In this document: piece after piece, positions 9,470-18,864 of the stretch | Numbering within the stretch: the first letter of the stretch is position 1 | Layout of the letters: each line of letters starts with the position of its first letter | Assembly (NCBI GenBank): GCA_029298735.1 | Contig: JANSLP010000477.1 | Location: 1 to 19,126, forward strand | Length of the DNA: 19,126 bases | DNA from: Ophiostoma sp. CBS 140.51 | Taxonomy: Eukaryota > Ascomycota > Sordariomycetes > Ophiostomatales > Ophiostomataceae | Reading direction: 5' to 3' | The notes under the pieces: generated by a model | Databases searched by the model: none | Seen by the model: the letters and a program-made list of their open reading frames with translations, nothing else | What the model was told of the DNA's origin: nothing | Made by a program: the position numbers and the translations under genes

Positions 9470-11121
9470 TTACTGCTTCACATGGTCGGGAAGCGAGTCT
9501 TTGATCTGGATTGGGTGCTTGTCAAGACTCTCGTACCACTGGATGATGCTGCCAATCTGGAGGAGTGTTAGTACGATGTGCACGGTGAGATTTTCAACAG
9601 CACGCGCCTGCTTTTACTTACCAAGAACGCCCACGATCCGATAAAGGTTGACAGGCACGATGCATACTCCACCGCGTTGCTCGTCGCTGAGCCAAATCCC
9701 AAAGCACCACACAACGTGAAGCCAATGGCACCAATCATGTTCCACAGGCCAATATGCCAGCCCAGCAAATGCGGCGCCGGCAAGTACCATTTGCGCTGCG
9801 TCTCCAACATGAAGAGACCGCTCGAGATAATGAAACCCCAACCGCCAATGACCTGTGGTGACCAGTAGGCACCGTTGATGCCGGCCGTCGACAGGCGGTT
9901 TTGGATTGGCGGCAGGCCCGTGAAGCCAGAGATCCAGAAGACGGTGGCACCGAAAAGCTGGATCAAACACGCCCAGAATCCCATCTCGCGGGAGTACACA
10001 GTCTTGAACTCGGTCCATGACGGCCACCATGTCCAACGGCGGCGTTGTGGGTGGATGCGGGTGTCGTCGTTGCTGCCGTTGGTCGTGGTATCGGTATTTC
10101 CCAAGTCACTACTGCTGCTGTTGGCGTCATCGCTAGGGACCTCTGTGATGGTCATGCCGCCGACACTTTCTTCTGGAACAGCTCCATTTTTGTTGTTCCG
10201 AGCACGGTTGCCGTGGTGGTGCCGTCCCTTGCGCCGCCGCGAGAAGAGCCGTGTCCGTTCGACGTGGGCATGCTTGCAGTCATCTGGGTTCGGTCGCAAT
10301 GACAGCTTACCGCTCTCCAGAGCCTCCTCGAGAGCCCAACCAAAACAGTCCGCACGGTTCTCGTTGACAGCCTCGAGCATGCCCAAGATGGCACCAACTT
10401 CGAAGATAGAAGCACCCACTACGGCCGTCACGCCGCCGCCCATGGTCGTCTCGCCCGCAAATTCGGTCCACGGCGCCGCCAGTGGCAGCCACACGAAGAA
10501 CGAGTTGATGACCCAGACGACCGACCCGAGTGTGAAGATGATGGCTACATCGTAAGAAACATCCCACACGGGGTAGCTGGTGAGCATCTTCCACAAGATG
10601 TGGAGGATGCCGCGCCAGGAGTTGGTACTGTGCGGTAAGGTGCCGTCAGGTTTTGTCTTTTTGTCGCCGCTATGGCTGTGGTCCCTATGACGGAGAAAGT
10701 CGTTGGTAAGGACAATGGCGTGGCGTCCTTTACGGTTGTCACGACTGCGCCAGATCTGGTACGCGCCGTCAACGTGTTGTTGTTCTGGAGTTGTCTGCGG
10801 TGAGAGAGTGAATGGCTGCTGCTGCTGCTGCTGCTGTGTCTGTGTTTGAGCCGTATTGTTGCTTGCTGGGCGGCTTTCGGCACCGACACCAGCTTCGTTC
10901 GTGATGGTCATCGCGTCATCGTTGGGCACCGCCGGTGCGTCATCTGTAGCCGTAACACCATTGCTGTTGCTGGTGCCGTTGACTTTAGATGGTGTCTTGA
11001 AATGCTTCTTTGCTGGAACCTTGACATAGCGAGTCGTTGGATTCAGAAAGGAAACGGGTCCCGTCGCATGGTGTGCGTGTGCGATGCGCCGCGGCAGGTG
11101 CGCGAACCTGTCTACGTTCAT
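9470..11121 (-). CDS. Conserved fungal integral membrane protein, function unknown
   Basis: Exons 11121-9622 and 9556-9470 give 528 residues. The 65-nt phase 0 intron (9621-9557) is textbook: GTAAGT donor, TACTAAC branch site and CTCCAG acceptor. Without splicing the last 28 residues are lost. I chose the ATG at 11121 (CCACCATGAAC); there is no in-frame ATG further upstream. Residues 1 to about 160 are polar and disordered, with a Gln run at about 92-102. Hydrophobic segments lie near 177-198, 213-235, 357-377, 405-425, 440-465 and 482-505, so about six membrane spans. A basic and low-complexity loop (about 270-345, RLFSRRRKGRHHH, then Ser/Asp/Thr-rich) separates spans 2 and 3. The intron splits the last span between residues 500 and 501. 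The C-terminal exon encodes an IIQWYESLDKHP stretch. The family seems conserved in ascomycetes, but I know no function for it. Confidence 0.87.
9557..9621 (-). other. Intron deciding the 3' end of the 9470-11121 gene
   Basis: On the minus strand the donor GTAAGT follows TTCTTG at 9622. The branch site TACTAAC is at 9573-9567, and the acceptor CCAG ends at 9557. The downstream 28-codon exon (9556-9470) stays open in frame and ends in TAA. Unspliced reading instead stops within the intron at 9568 after a basic, non-hydrophobic tail. Confidence 0.92.
10816..10836 (-). repeat. (CAG)7 microsatellite coding for Gln
   Basis: Seven perfect CTG units on the plus strand read CAG on the coding strand and encode seven consecutive Gln within a QTQTQ-led tract of the 9470-11121 membrane protein. 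Pure CAG runs are prone to length change, so the tract length may differ between strains. Confidence 0.95.
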
Positions 11122-11781
11122 GGTGGAGTAAGGCGTGCCAAACGGTACTGGCAATCTTCAGTGTGAAAGTCTGGATATAAACGGAAGTAGAAGGAGAAGA
11201 AGGGTCCAAAACTCCACGAGGTCGATGAAGAAAAATAATTTGTGAGGAATGTAAAAGGTGTAGCTGAGCCAAAGCTGGTGAGTGAAGGATTTTGGCAGCC
11301 TTTTGAAAACAACAACGGCCCTGAGCACAATTGATCCAAAACAAGGGATAGGGACAGGAGAGAAGGGTCAATGTCAATGAGAAAAGAGCGTAGGTTGAAG
11401 GATTAAAGTTGAAGTCATCAAGACTTCAAGAAATGAAGTTGACGATGAAGTGTCGTCGTTCGTTCCTTCCTCAAATTGAGCCTCAGACTAGATCAAGATT
11501 CTGCCAAGAAAGAGCCAAGTTCTTTGTGGAAACCACGAAAGGAAAGAGCGATCTGGACGTTTGTCTGTTCTCTCAGGGGAACTTTTTCGACCTGACGTCA
11601 GTCTAACCCGCCTGTTTTTAGTGGTTCTGTGAGAAACAGAGCGACCTAAAAAAGGGGCTGCCGTCTTAGCCGTGTTAAAACGTGACGCGCTCCAGCTCGC
11701 CAACGCGCAAAACGTAGTGAATGTGTGCAACGTCCACCAAAAGTGGGCCCAAAGTGACTAAGCGTGCAAACAATTGGCGTA

Positions 11782-11856
11782 TTTGGCGGGCTTCGACCGC
11801 CAAAGTCAGCGTTATTTACAAGGGACAACGTCAGCGTTGATGCCCTCTGACAGGGG
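11782..11856. repeat. Two hairpins and a repeated 9-mer in intergenic DNA
   Basis: A perfect 8-bp stem, TTTGGCGG at 11782-11789 and CCGCCAAA at 11797-11804, encloses a 7-nt loop. GTCAGCGTT follows immediately at 11805-11813 and recurs at 11830-11838. A second short inverted repeat of TGCCC and GGGCA lies at about 11839-11856. The structures are seen directly. Whether they belong to an RNA, a transposon relic or nothing functional is unknown. Confidence 0.6.
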
Positions 11857-12183
11857 CAAAGCGTGTGCTAAAAATGCAGGGAAAACAAAACAGCGAATAC
11901 GAGACGTTGGTATGCTTGAAGAAAACAAGGTACCGTCACTGTCATGTGCAAAAGGGCCCTCGAAATTATTGTTATGTGTCCGATTTGAATCTTAAATAAA
12001 CACGCTATCTAAAGGGCCTGGGCCCTAGAAAAGAAAAGGAAAAGGTGCTGCTATGTGCAGCCAAAAAATAGATTTATCCCAGAATGTGAACTTTGATATG
12101 TCGCCATAAACTCCAGAAGATAAGCCAAGAACAGAAGCCAGAAACATATGAAATGGGACGAAAGCGAAATGATGTATGTATGC

Positions 12184-12199
12184 GGAGAGAGAGAGAGAG
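12184..12199. repeat. GA dinucleotide run
   Basis: A simple GAGAGAGAGAGAGA microsatellite in the 3' flank of the MFS gene, followed by GTATGTGAGAGTG. Confidence 0.8.
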
Positions 12200-12287
12200 T
12201 ATGTGAGAGTGTTGATGAGGGAAGGGAGTGCCAGGCGTGTTGGGTGGCAGTAGTCGAGTGCGAAAGAGGCCGCCGATGGTGACAGCC

Positions 12288-14299
12288 TTAGTCCTCAAGG
12301 CTGCGCTTGCCGGCCTCCTTCTCGCGCTGCTTCTGCTGGTGACGGATGACAATCAGCGTCACAGCAAGACCGAGACCGCAGGCAGCAAGCGTCACAAAGT
12401 ACGCCGCACGGTAGCAGGCCAGGCCGTCATCGCAGGACCGCTCGCCCGATGGCTCGACAATGGAGTGGGCGTCAAAGACGAGACCGTAGAACAAGTTAAA
12501 GACGTTGCCGGACACGACGGGCGACAGGGTCATGAAGCCCCAGTTCTGCGAGAGGCCGTGGATACCAAACGTCTCGGCGACAATGGACGGGAAGACGCCA
12601 AAGAGGAAGCCGTAGCCAAGACCTGACAGACCGGACACAAAGCCGAGCAGATGCGGGTTGACAATGTTGATGGCACAGAGCTGTGCACCGACAAAGATGG
12701 TGGCGGCAATGACGAGGCACCAGACACGGCTGGCGTGAAGGTTCTTGACGAGGAAATCGGAGCCGACGCCTACACTGTTAGCGGGGGGATGGAAAAGAGA
12801 TGGGACGAAGGGTGGCAGCTTACCACTCAGAAGACGACCGGCAAAGCTGCCAATCGAGAGGATGGAGACGTGCAGCTGCTGGCGCGCAATGAGGAAGCTC
12901 TCGTCGACAGTGTCGTCGTACTTCTTCCACAGAGCGTTGGCATCGTGTCCAATGTTGCTGCGGTCGTTAGCCGTGTGTGAATGAAAAACTGGCGAAGAGT
13001 AGACCTACTTGATCGTCATCAGGCCAATGCCGGCCAGGATGCCCATAATGGCAAAGAACTGCCAAAACTCGACGTTGCGCAGCAGCTTCCAGCCTCGAAT
13101 GTCTACACGGTGGGATTGGTCCATATCAACACTGTTCTGCAGTAGGATTTCGCCGGGCAGTGATGACGCTTTCGACACGAGGGAGGACGTCTCGTCCATG
13201 AGGTCTTGGTCGGCATCCTCCGAGGCAAGCGGGGCAGCGGAAGGGTGGGAGGGGTCGGACGTGGAGCCGGAGGCACTGCTTGAGCCATTCGAAGATCCGA
13301 TGGACGCGTAGTGGCTGACATACGTCGTGGCCGCCGGTTGCGGTGCTTGGGTTAATGACAAATCGCCATCATCCTCACCCTCGTCCTCGCCCTTCCGTCC
13401 GCCTTCTGTGCCCCGGTCTACTTCGTCTTCATAATCGCCGTGGCTGTTGTGTTCATCATCGTTGTCTAGTGACCTACCAGGTTCTTCGGTGGGTTGTTGG
13501 TAATAGCGTCCGCGCCCGCCACCGCTGCCGCGACGGTCGAGCTTGGCCGCCTCGGAATTGGTGCGACGCAGCTGCTGCGAGTCGCTGAGACCGTCGTCGT
13601 CGCCAGCCGATACAGAGTGGTAGTGTGCATGCCCCGATGAGGGTGGCAGCACATGCAAAAAGAAGAAGCTCACAAACGTGAGGACAAAGGTGCCAATGGC
13701 CAGTAGCAATAAGAAGGCGCTGGTGTCGCCGGGCACTATAAGTGAGCCAAAGAGGGAGAAGAAGAAGGCACTGAGGCCAAAGGCGGCCAGCGGGAATGCG
13801 GTGGCCGTGCCACGATGGTGCGGCCAGTTGAGCGCCGAGGTCTTGACGGCCGCCGCAAAAGCCATGCAGCCGCCCAGGCCCGTCAAGTAGGAAACAAGGC
13901 ACAGGAAAGTGACCGAGCCTGAGCCCTTCACATAGGCCTGCTGCAGCGGGAAGTAGCCCAGGGCCAACAATATAGAGCCTGCAATAACGGCCGGCCGCGG
14001 TCCCCGAGTGTCGATGAACATGCCAATGGGCACGCCCATGGAGTACATGCCCAGGTTACCGGCAAGACCGATCAGGTTGGACTGGGTGGCGGACAGATGC
14101 AGCTTGTCCGCGAACTGCGGTGCCCATGCAGAGTAGACATACTGGGGAGAAGAGGTCAGTAAGAAGGTGAGAACTGTACAGCTTAGCCGTGACAATGTAA
14201 TCCGACGCAGAAACTCACGTTTGTACCGCATGCTAATGAGATGACGGTGGCCGCCACGCTCGACACAATGCGTGCCCGGTGGGCGGCCGTTTCGTGCAT
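12288..14299 (-). CDS. Major facilitator superfamily transporter, nodulin-like type
   Basis: Four exons (14299-14219, 14141-13009, 12957-12824 and 12769-12288) give 609 residues. Introns are 77, 51 and 54 nt (donors GTGAGT, GTAGGT, GTAAGC; branch sites CTGAC, CTAAC, CTAAC; phases 0, 2, 1). The short first exon (27 codons) starts at ATG 14299. Reading further upstream in the exon 2 frame only translates intron 1. About 12 membrane spans are expected, six on each side of a hydrophilic loop (about 215-375) rich in Asp, Ser, Gly and Glu. Family features are ACGTNYVYSAWAPQFA in span 1, then SNLIGLAGNLGMYSMGVPIG, and HHRGTATAFPLAAFGLSAFF in the N-half; the C-half has NNIGHDANALW after span 7 and LSGLGYGFLFG. 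These match the nodulin-like/YMR155W-type fungal MFS group as I know it. The substrate is unknown. It is divergent from TMS1. Confidence 0.92.
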
Positions 14300-14336
14300 C
14301 TTGAAGGGATGCTAGCTGCCAGCTGTGTCGGGATAT

Positions 14337-14372
14337 GGGACGAAAGAAGGGACGAAAGAAGGGACGAAAGAG
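14337..14372. repeat. Three tandem copies of a GGGACGAAAGAA 12-mer
   Basis: Copies at 14337-14348 and 14349-14360 are perfect, and the third at 14361-14372 differs in its last base. On the minus strand they read as a TTCTTTCGTCCC polypyrimidine repeat that ends 38 nt upstream of the MFS start codon, so they are probably transcribed in its leader. Being 12 bp long, the unit does not alter any reading frame. Confidence 0.9.
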
Positions 14373-15127
14373 AGTTGTCGCCTATCGGAACAATAGAAAC
14401 GAGTCGAGGATTCAAAGACGGTGATATCGCAAAATCATGGCCTCGAAATGTGTCCTCGGGGGAGATAGGCGGTTTCGCCGGTCTTCGGCAAGTCGTGTGC
14501 CGAGGAGGGTGGCGGGCATGCACGAATAAAATGTAGGAGCGTCGGCAGCGGCCGTTGCGTGTGCGGTGGGTGACTCGATTCGACTTCGAATGGTGAATCG
14601 CAAAGTGGTCGTCTGCGTTTTTGAAGATAGGGATGAAGTCGAGAGAAGAAAGGGAGAAAGTCGAGAAGTGAAAACCGAAAAGAAGAAGGAGCGGGCTGAG
14701 GCTGCTGTGTCACTTCAGATCGCTCTTGCTCTTTTGCTGTCGTGTCCGTCCCTTATCGGCAGTCGTCATACACAGGGGGAAGGCGCAGGAGACGCAATCT
14801 CGTGGGTCGCAGCTTGCCCGTGTTCGTACTGCTGGTTGTGGTAATATGGGGTTCTCGCACCTGCCTCTCTTGCTCTGCAGTGCGTGCGCTTTCCACCTGA
14901 TGGGGACTTGTCTCAGGTCGGATTGGCTGTTCGAATCCAGAACGGAGACCTGTCGTGGGCCCTACTCATGCACCCCCAGAGGCACCGATACAGGAGCACA
15001 GGGGAGGGTGCCACCTACCACAGCCAATGCAGAACAGCGTATTAGCCAGGGGGCCCACCCTTTTCCTCTTGCGCAATTCGCGCTCAAGGCGACTGTTGGG
15101 AAGGCCGCCGGATATACACCGTTTTCG

Positions 15128-15169
15128 CACGTGATCACACACGTGAATTGTTGTCCAAACAATCACGTG
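15128..15169. promoter_or_regulatory. Array of three CACGTG E-boxes with an inverted repeat
   Basis: CACGTG occurs at 15128-15133, 15140-15145 and 15164-15169, so the starts are 12 and 24 bp apart. The second and third boxes lie in a larger imperfect inverted repeat: CACGTGAATTGTT against AACAATCACGTG around a short centre, with one extra base. CACGTG is the core site for fungal bHLH regulators (CBF1-, PHO4- and INO2/INO4-like; SREBP-type factors bind related sites). The array is about 310 bp upstream of the TMS1 start and about 830 bp from the MFS start. The sites are seen directly; the regulator and target gene are inference. Confidence 0.5.
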
Positions 15170-15481
15170 CGCTCCGTCGCATTTGGAAACATGACGCTGG
15201 CTCTGGAATGACCCACTCGGGCGCAGCGCTTCAGGTCTGCCTTGTCTTGGGTGTCTCCTGCCTCCTCTTTCGGCGCCTCGCCACTTCCTCAACCTCTTCA
15301 TTCTATCTTCTCTTTCCCAATCAACTCAACATCACCACTTTACGTCATCGCAGCCGGGCCTGCGACATCATACACCGACTCCGAACTTCCCTCCGACGAA
15401 CGTTGCGGCCGGTGCCGACATCATTTAACGAACACACATCCCTCCGACTCTGCCGGTCTCCCCGCAACCCCAGCCGCCAAC

Positions 15482-17041
15482 ATGGGCGCTCTTCTTTCGC
15501 TGCCGCTTCTCGCGGTTCCAAGCGCAACAACGGTGCGTCCATTCTCCATTCTCTTCTACGGTGCCTCATTGACACTCACTAATACATATGTGTAGATCCT
15601 CTCGTTTGCGGCCAGCTGCTGCGGCGCGGCGACATGCTCGATGGTGTGCAGCGCCTGCGGGAAATGCGGCAATAGCGTGGCAACCCGTATCGGCTATGCG
15701 CTCATCCTCCTCATCAACTCGATCCTCGCGTGGATCATGGAGACGCCCTGGGCCATCAACAAACTCGAACACCTCATGCTCGACTACGTCAAGATCAACT
15801 GCCCGACGGGCCAGTGCTACGGCTGGCTCGCGGTGCACCGCATCAACTTTGCGCTCGGCCTCTTCCACCTCATCTTTGCCGGTCTGCTGATTGGCGTCAC
15901 CTCCTCGAGACAGCCGCGCGCGACACTGCAGAACGGCTACTGGGGCCCCAAGATTATCGCTTGGTTGGCGCTCATTGTCCTGTCGTTCCTGATCCCCGAC
16001 GAGTTTTATCTGTTCTGGGGCAACTATGTCTCGCTCATCTGCGCTATGCTCTTCCTCATTCTCGGTCTCATTCTGCTCGTCGACATGGCCCACTCGTGGG
16101 CCGAATACTGCCTGGAGCAAATCGAAAACAGCGAGTCCCGTGTCTGGCGTGTCGTCCTCATCGGCTCGACGCTCAGCATGTACCTTGGTTCGATCGCCAT
16201 GACCGTCTTGCAATACGTCTTCTTCGGTCGCGGTGGCTGCTCCATGAACCAGGCCGTCGTCACCATCAACCTGATTCTGCTGCTTATTGTCTCGGCCGTG
16301 TCTGTCCACCCAGCCGTTCAAGAGTACAACCCCAAGGCCGGCCTCGCGCAGGCTGCCATGGTGGCAGTTTACTGCACGTACCTGACTATGTCGGCCGTCT
16401 CTATGAAGCCTGATCTGACCGACGACAAGCACTGCAACCCGTTGCTGCTCGCCCAGGGCACACGCACGACCTCTGTGGTTATTGGTGCTATTGTGACGAT
16501 GCTGACGGTGGCCTGGACGACGACGCGTGCGGCCACACAGACGCTGGGCCTTGGTGGCAACCGCACCGGTGGTATCCGCCTGCCCGACGACGATGAGGAC
16601 GATGTCCATGACAGCAACAGCAACTACAGCGCCCACGGTCTGGTGACGACTCAGCCTTCGCGCCGTGAGATGCGTGCCGAGGCGCTGCGCCGGGCTGTGG
16701 CCGAGGGCAGTCTTCCCGCGGACGCGATGCTGTCAGACGATGAGGACGACTCGGATGACGAGGACAGCGGCCGCGGCGGTCGCAGCAAGTCGGGTGACGA
16801 CGAGCGCGGCGCCACGCAGTACAACTACACGACCTTCCACATAATCTTCTTCCTGGCGACGGCGTGGGTGGCGACCCTACTGACGATGAACTACGAGGAC
16901 TCGACGCGGGACGGCGATTTCGCGACGGTCGGCCGCACGTACTGGGCGACGTGGGTCAAGATTGTCAGCTCGTGGGTGTGCTACGCACTGTACACTTGGA
17001 CGCTGGTCGCACCCGTTGTCCTGCCTGACCGGTTCGACTAA
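15482..17041 (+). CDS. TMS1: TMS1/SERINC family membrane protein
   Basis: Exons 15482-15532 and 15596-17041 (63-nt phase 0 intron; donor GTGCGT, branch region ACTAATAC, acceptor TGTAG) give 498 residues. The family is multi-pass (about 11 spans) and has been linked to serine incorporation into phosphatidylserine and sphingolipids and to lipid scrambling; yeast Tms1 is a vacuolar membrane protein. Visible family features are the Cys-rich start CCGAATCSMVCSACGKCGNS (residues 25-44), INCPTGQCYGWLAVHRINFA, NGYWGPKIIAWL, VDMAHSWAEYCLEQIE, GCSMNQAVVTINL, SVHPAVQEYNPKAGLAQA, then VAVYCTYLTMSAVS. The C-terminus ends with a span and PVVLPDRFD. An acidic cytosolic stretch, DDEDDSDDEDSGRGG (about residues 420-435), precedes the last two spans and looks like a casein kinase 2 target. 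Start context CCAACATGG is strong. Complete, with no lesions. Confidence 0.97.
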
Positions 17042-17500
17042 GTGGTTGGGTGCTGCCTGACCTGTTGGTTTTCGATACTTTTTTTTTTTGTCGGCTATCA
17101 CCGTGTGGCTTCACATCGTTTGATTTCCCTCCCTGTACTACACCATGCATTCGTTTAGCGTTTCCTTTCTTTTTTTCTCTCTAGTGTAACATCTTTCTTA
17201 TGTTTCAATACATTTTTATTTCTATATGCCGGTCCCCGTTTCCCATGAAGTGAGTTGTACATGTGTACTTCGTCACCTTAAGTATTGGACGCTGAGTAGC
17301 CCCTTCCTCGATGTACCTCCTTTTGCAGCTTCCTATCGGCAGCCTCACCAACACCTACTGTGTTTAGCACATTACCGTGTGTTCTTTCCTCGATTGACGT
17401 ATTAGAGTTTTATGGGGCGCCGCTTCCTCCCTCTACCTCAAATATGAGTTCGGGTTGATAGATACAACAGCCTGATCTGTCCTGGGTCTGCTCTCTTCGG
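17042..17500. other. Gene-free 3' flank of TMS1
   Basis: This is a T-rich untranslated and terminator region for TMS1, with a run of ten T near 17079-17088, further T-rich tracts near 17161-17222, and AATACATTTTTAT-like sequence. The promoter of the next plus-strand coding region (start 17501) must also lie here. No gene is visible. Confidence 0.55.
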
Positions 17501-18864
17501 ATGAATGCATCAAAATCGACATCAGCATCAACACCGACGCCCACACGACATCAGACGACATTTTCAACATCAGCTTCCGTCGGCATATTATCAGACGGCC
17601 GCCCTCTCACACAAATCATCAAAATGCACGACATCGAACCCATTCTCGACGATGTGGACTATATCACCCTTGTGAAATATGGCCTATTCAAGGGAGGCGG
17701 GCACGGTTTTGACCAATTGCACAAAAACATGATCAACGGTTCGGTGCTCCGAAACAACGGAGGCAAGCACAATGGCTTAATCGACTTTGCAACGATTCCG
17801 TCCCACTTTGAGTCGCTCCCAACGCTGCTCCGCGTCGGCTTCAATCTCCGTCGTGCCGGCATCCTTTGGCACGAGTGGCTTAACTGGCCCAAGGACAGCC
17901 CCGTCCAGATTCCCTTTTACGACTTTGTCCTCGGACATGCATGCCCTTACGATGTCAAGGACGTCCATGGTGACAACAATCCGGATGCTTAGATCTTATG
18001 CTTGAATCCCTGCGGCGCATCGCAGGATGTCATCGACGCTATCATGGACGAACACTTCCGCTACATCAGAACGTCCGAGTCGGCCATGCACTGGTTCAGG
18101 GACACGATCCACATGCGCTATGACGGCCTTTTCCAGCTTCAGAAAGACTCGAAGCGGCGCACTGCGAAGAAACTTATTCTACGGCTTGACCCGTTTACCC
18201 CACGCGAGCCTGACGTGATAACAGAGATATGGTCCAAGTCTGATGTAGCGAGCGTCCACAGACAGCAGGAGGAGCAAAATCGGATTTTCTTGTACAAGGT
18301 CATGATCATGACCAATGGGTTGCTTTCTACAACGACCGGAAGGAGCACGAGATGAGTAAATTACTGAGCCTTCTGGCCACAGAATTTGGGCCGCGCGACT
18401 CGCGCATCTACTTTACAGCGGATTTTGAGACGGCCGAAAGCTACGCCGCATACAAGCACCGACGTGCCGGTAACGCTCGTTATTATCCGGTGATTGCTCG
18501 TATGAGTATCGACAAGGACGGTCTTATAAGGCGCGTCCCTGGCAGTCAGCACGATATTCCCTGCCCGTCTACGGAGTGGATGCAGTTGGCGTGGTTCTCC
18601 ATGACTTCGCCTCGCATCCCTGACATACTGCACAAGTATACGACTGACTCGACGCTTCTGAAGATGGCGATGCCCAGAGGAACAGCTCAAGTGTTTGTGT
18701 GCATGAGATCGTGGAAGGACAATACCGAGGACCATGTCATGCGTGTGCCAGGAGGCCAGGATGCAGTGATGCAGTATGTCTTTTCTGGTACCGACGACGA
18801 CCTGGAGCTTTTGCAAGAGTATGCACACTTCGACGCATATTCTGACCCGACGAATATGCTCTAG
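17501..18864 (+). pseudogene. Interrupted gene of unknown function
   Basis: Three collinear coding segments read as one protein of about 450 residues. The first runs from ATG 17501 to an in-frame TAG at 17990-17992 (163 codons); a second possible start is ATG 17624. After the TAG the same frame continues uninterrupted to about 18300, with protein-like sequence such as MDEHFRYIRTSESAMHWFRD. The frame then changes by one base and runs to TAG 18862-18864. The frame change may be a one-base indel near 18300 (FLYKV joining HDHDQWVAFYND) or a 47-nt intron at 18215-18261 (GTGATA donor, CTGAT branch site, CACAG acceptor). I found no frame-preserving intron with proper signals that removes the TAG. 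No named domain was recognised; SRIYFTADFETAESYAAYK faintly resembles the strand-helix of ADP-ribosyltransferase-like folds. Codons near the start end in A/T more often than in neighbours, suggesting an accessory gene. A sequencing error is possible. Confidence 0.55.
18215..18261 (+). other. Possible 47-nt intron in the interrupted gene
   Basis: The donor GTGATA at 18215, CTGAT branch-like sequence at 18240-18244 and CCACAG acceptor ending at 18261 would be a phase 0 intron that moves reading from the second segment's frame into the third segment's open frame. Against it, the unspliced frame up to 18300 also reads like protein (HRQQEEQNRIFLYKV). Transcript data would decide. Confidence 0.3.

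Larger units (their letters stand above)
11122..12287. other. Gene-free region between two minus-strand membrane-protein genes
   Basis: This contains the promoter and leader of the gene starting at 11121 and the 3' flank of the MFS gene ending at 12288. No open frame here shows a recognisable family or GC-ending codon bias. Between about 11780 and 11860 there are two consecutive small hairpins and a repeated GTCAGCGTT, listed separately. A GA dinucleotide run lies at about 12184-12199, just downstream of the MFS stop codon. No tRNA or other known RNA gene was recognised. Confidence 0.55.
14300..15481. promoter_or_regulatory. Shared divergent promoter region of the MFS gene and TMS1
   Basis: The two start codons lie 1.18 kb apart, facing away from each other. 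Near the MFS side there is a three-copy 12-mer in its probable leader (14337-14372). Near the TMS1 side lie a three-box CACGTG array (15128-15169) and a long pyrimidine-rich leader from about 15240 into the CCAACATGG start context. Open frames across it (for example 14726-15211 and 15148-15582 on plus) lack family resemblance and are rejected as genes. Confidence 0.5.

Noticed and set aside
11122..11154. Eleven extra N-terminal codons on the 9470-11121 gene
   Set aside because: They have no ATG and begin with TTG. The ATG at 11121 has a good CCACC context.
11782..11804. Hairpin considered as a Helitron 3' end
   Set aside because: There is no CTRR terminus about 10 bases downstream and no Helitron coding remnants.
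14142..14231. Hydrophobic N-terminal extension of the MFS gene in the exon 2 frame
   Set aside because: It translates intron 1. The 77-nt intron has clear GTGAGT, CTGAC and CCAG signals, and the spliced N-terminus fits the family.
14925..14945. GTTCGAATCC resembling a tRNA B box
   Set aside because: The flanking bases do not form a T-arm stem, and no A box or acceptor stem is found upstream.
15566..16636. A 356-codon open frame antisense to TMS1
   Set aside because: It mirrors the strongly GC-ending codons of TMS1 on the other strand. Its translation is an Arg/Asp/His/Val mixture with no domain, and TMS1 is unambiguous on the plus strand.
17970..18024. A 55-nt GT-AG candidate intron that would remove the TAG at 17990
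   Set aside because: The donor GTGACA is weak, no CTRAY branch site is present, and splicing would put the following segment out of its open frame.
18290..18310. Programmed -1 ribosomal frameshift in the interrupted gene
   Set aside because: There is no X XXY YYZ slippery heptamer at the frame change, and the upstream in-frame stop would remain.
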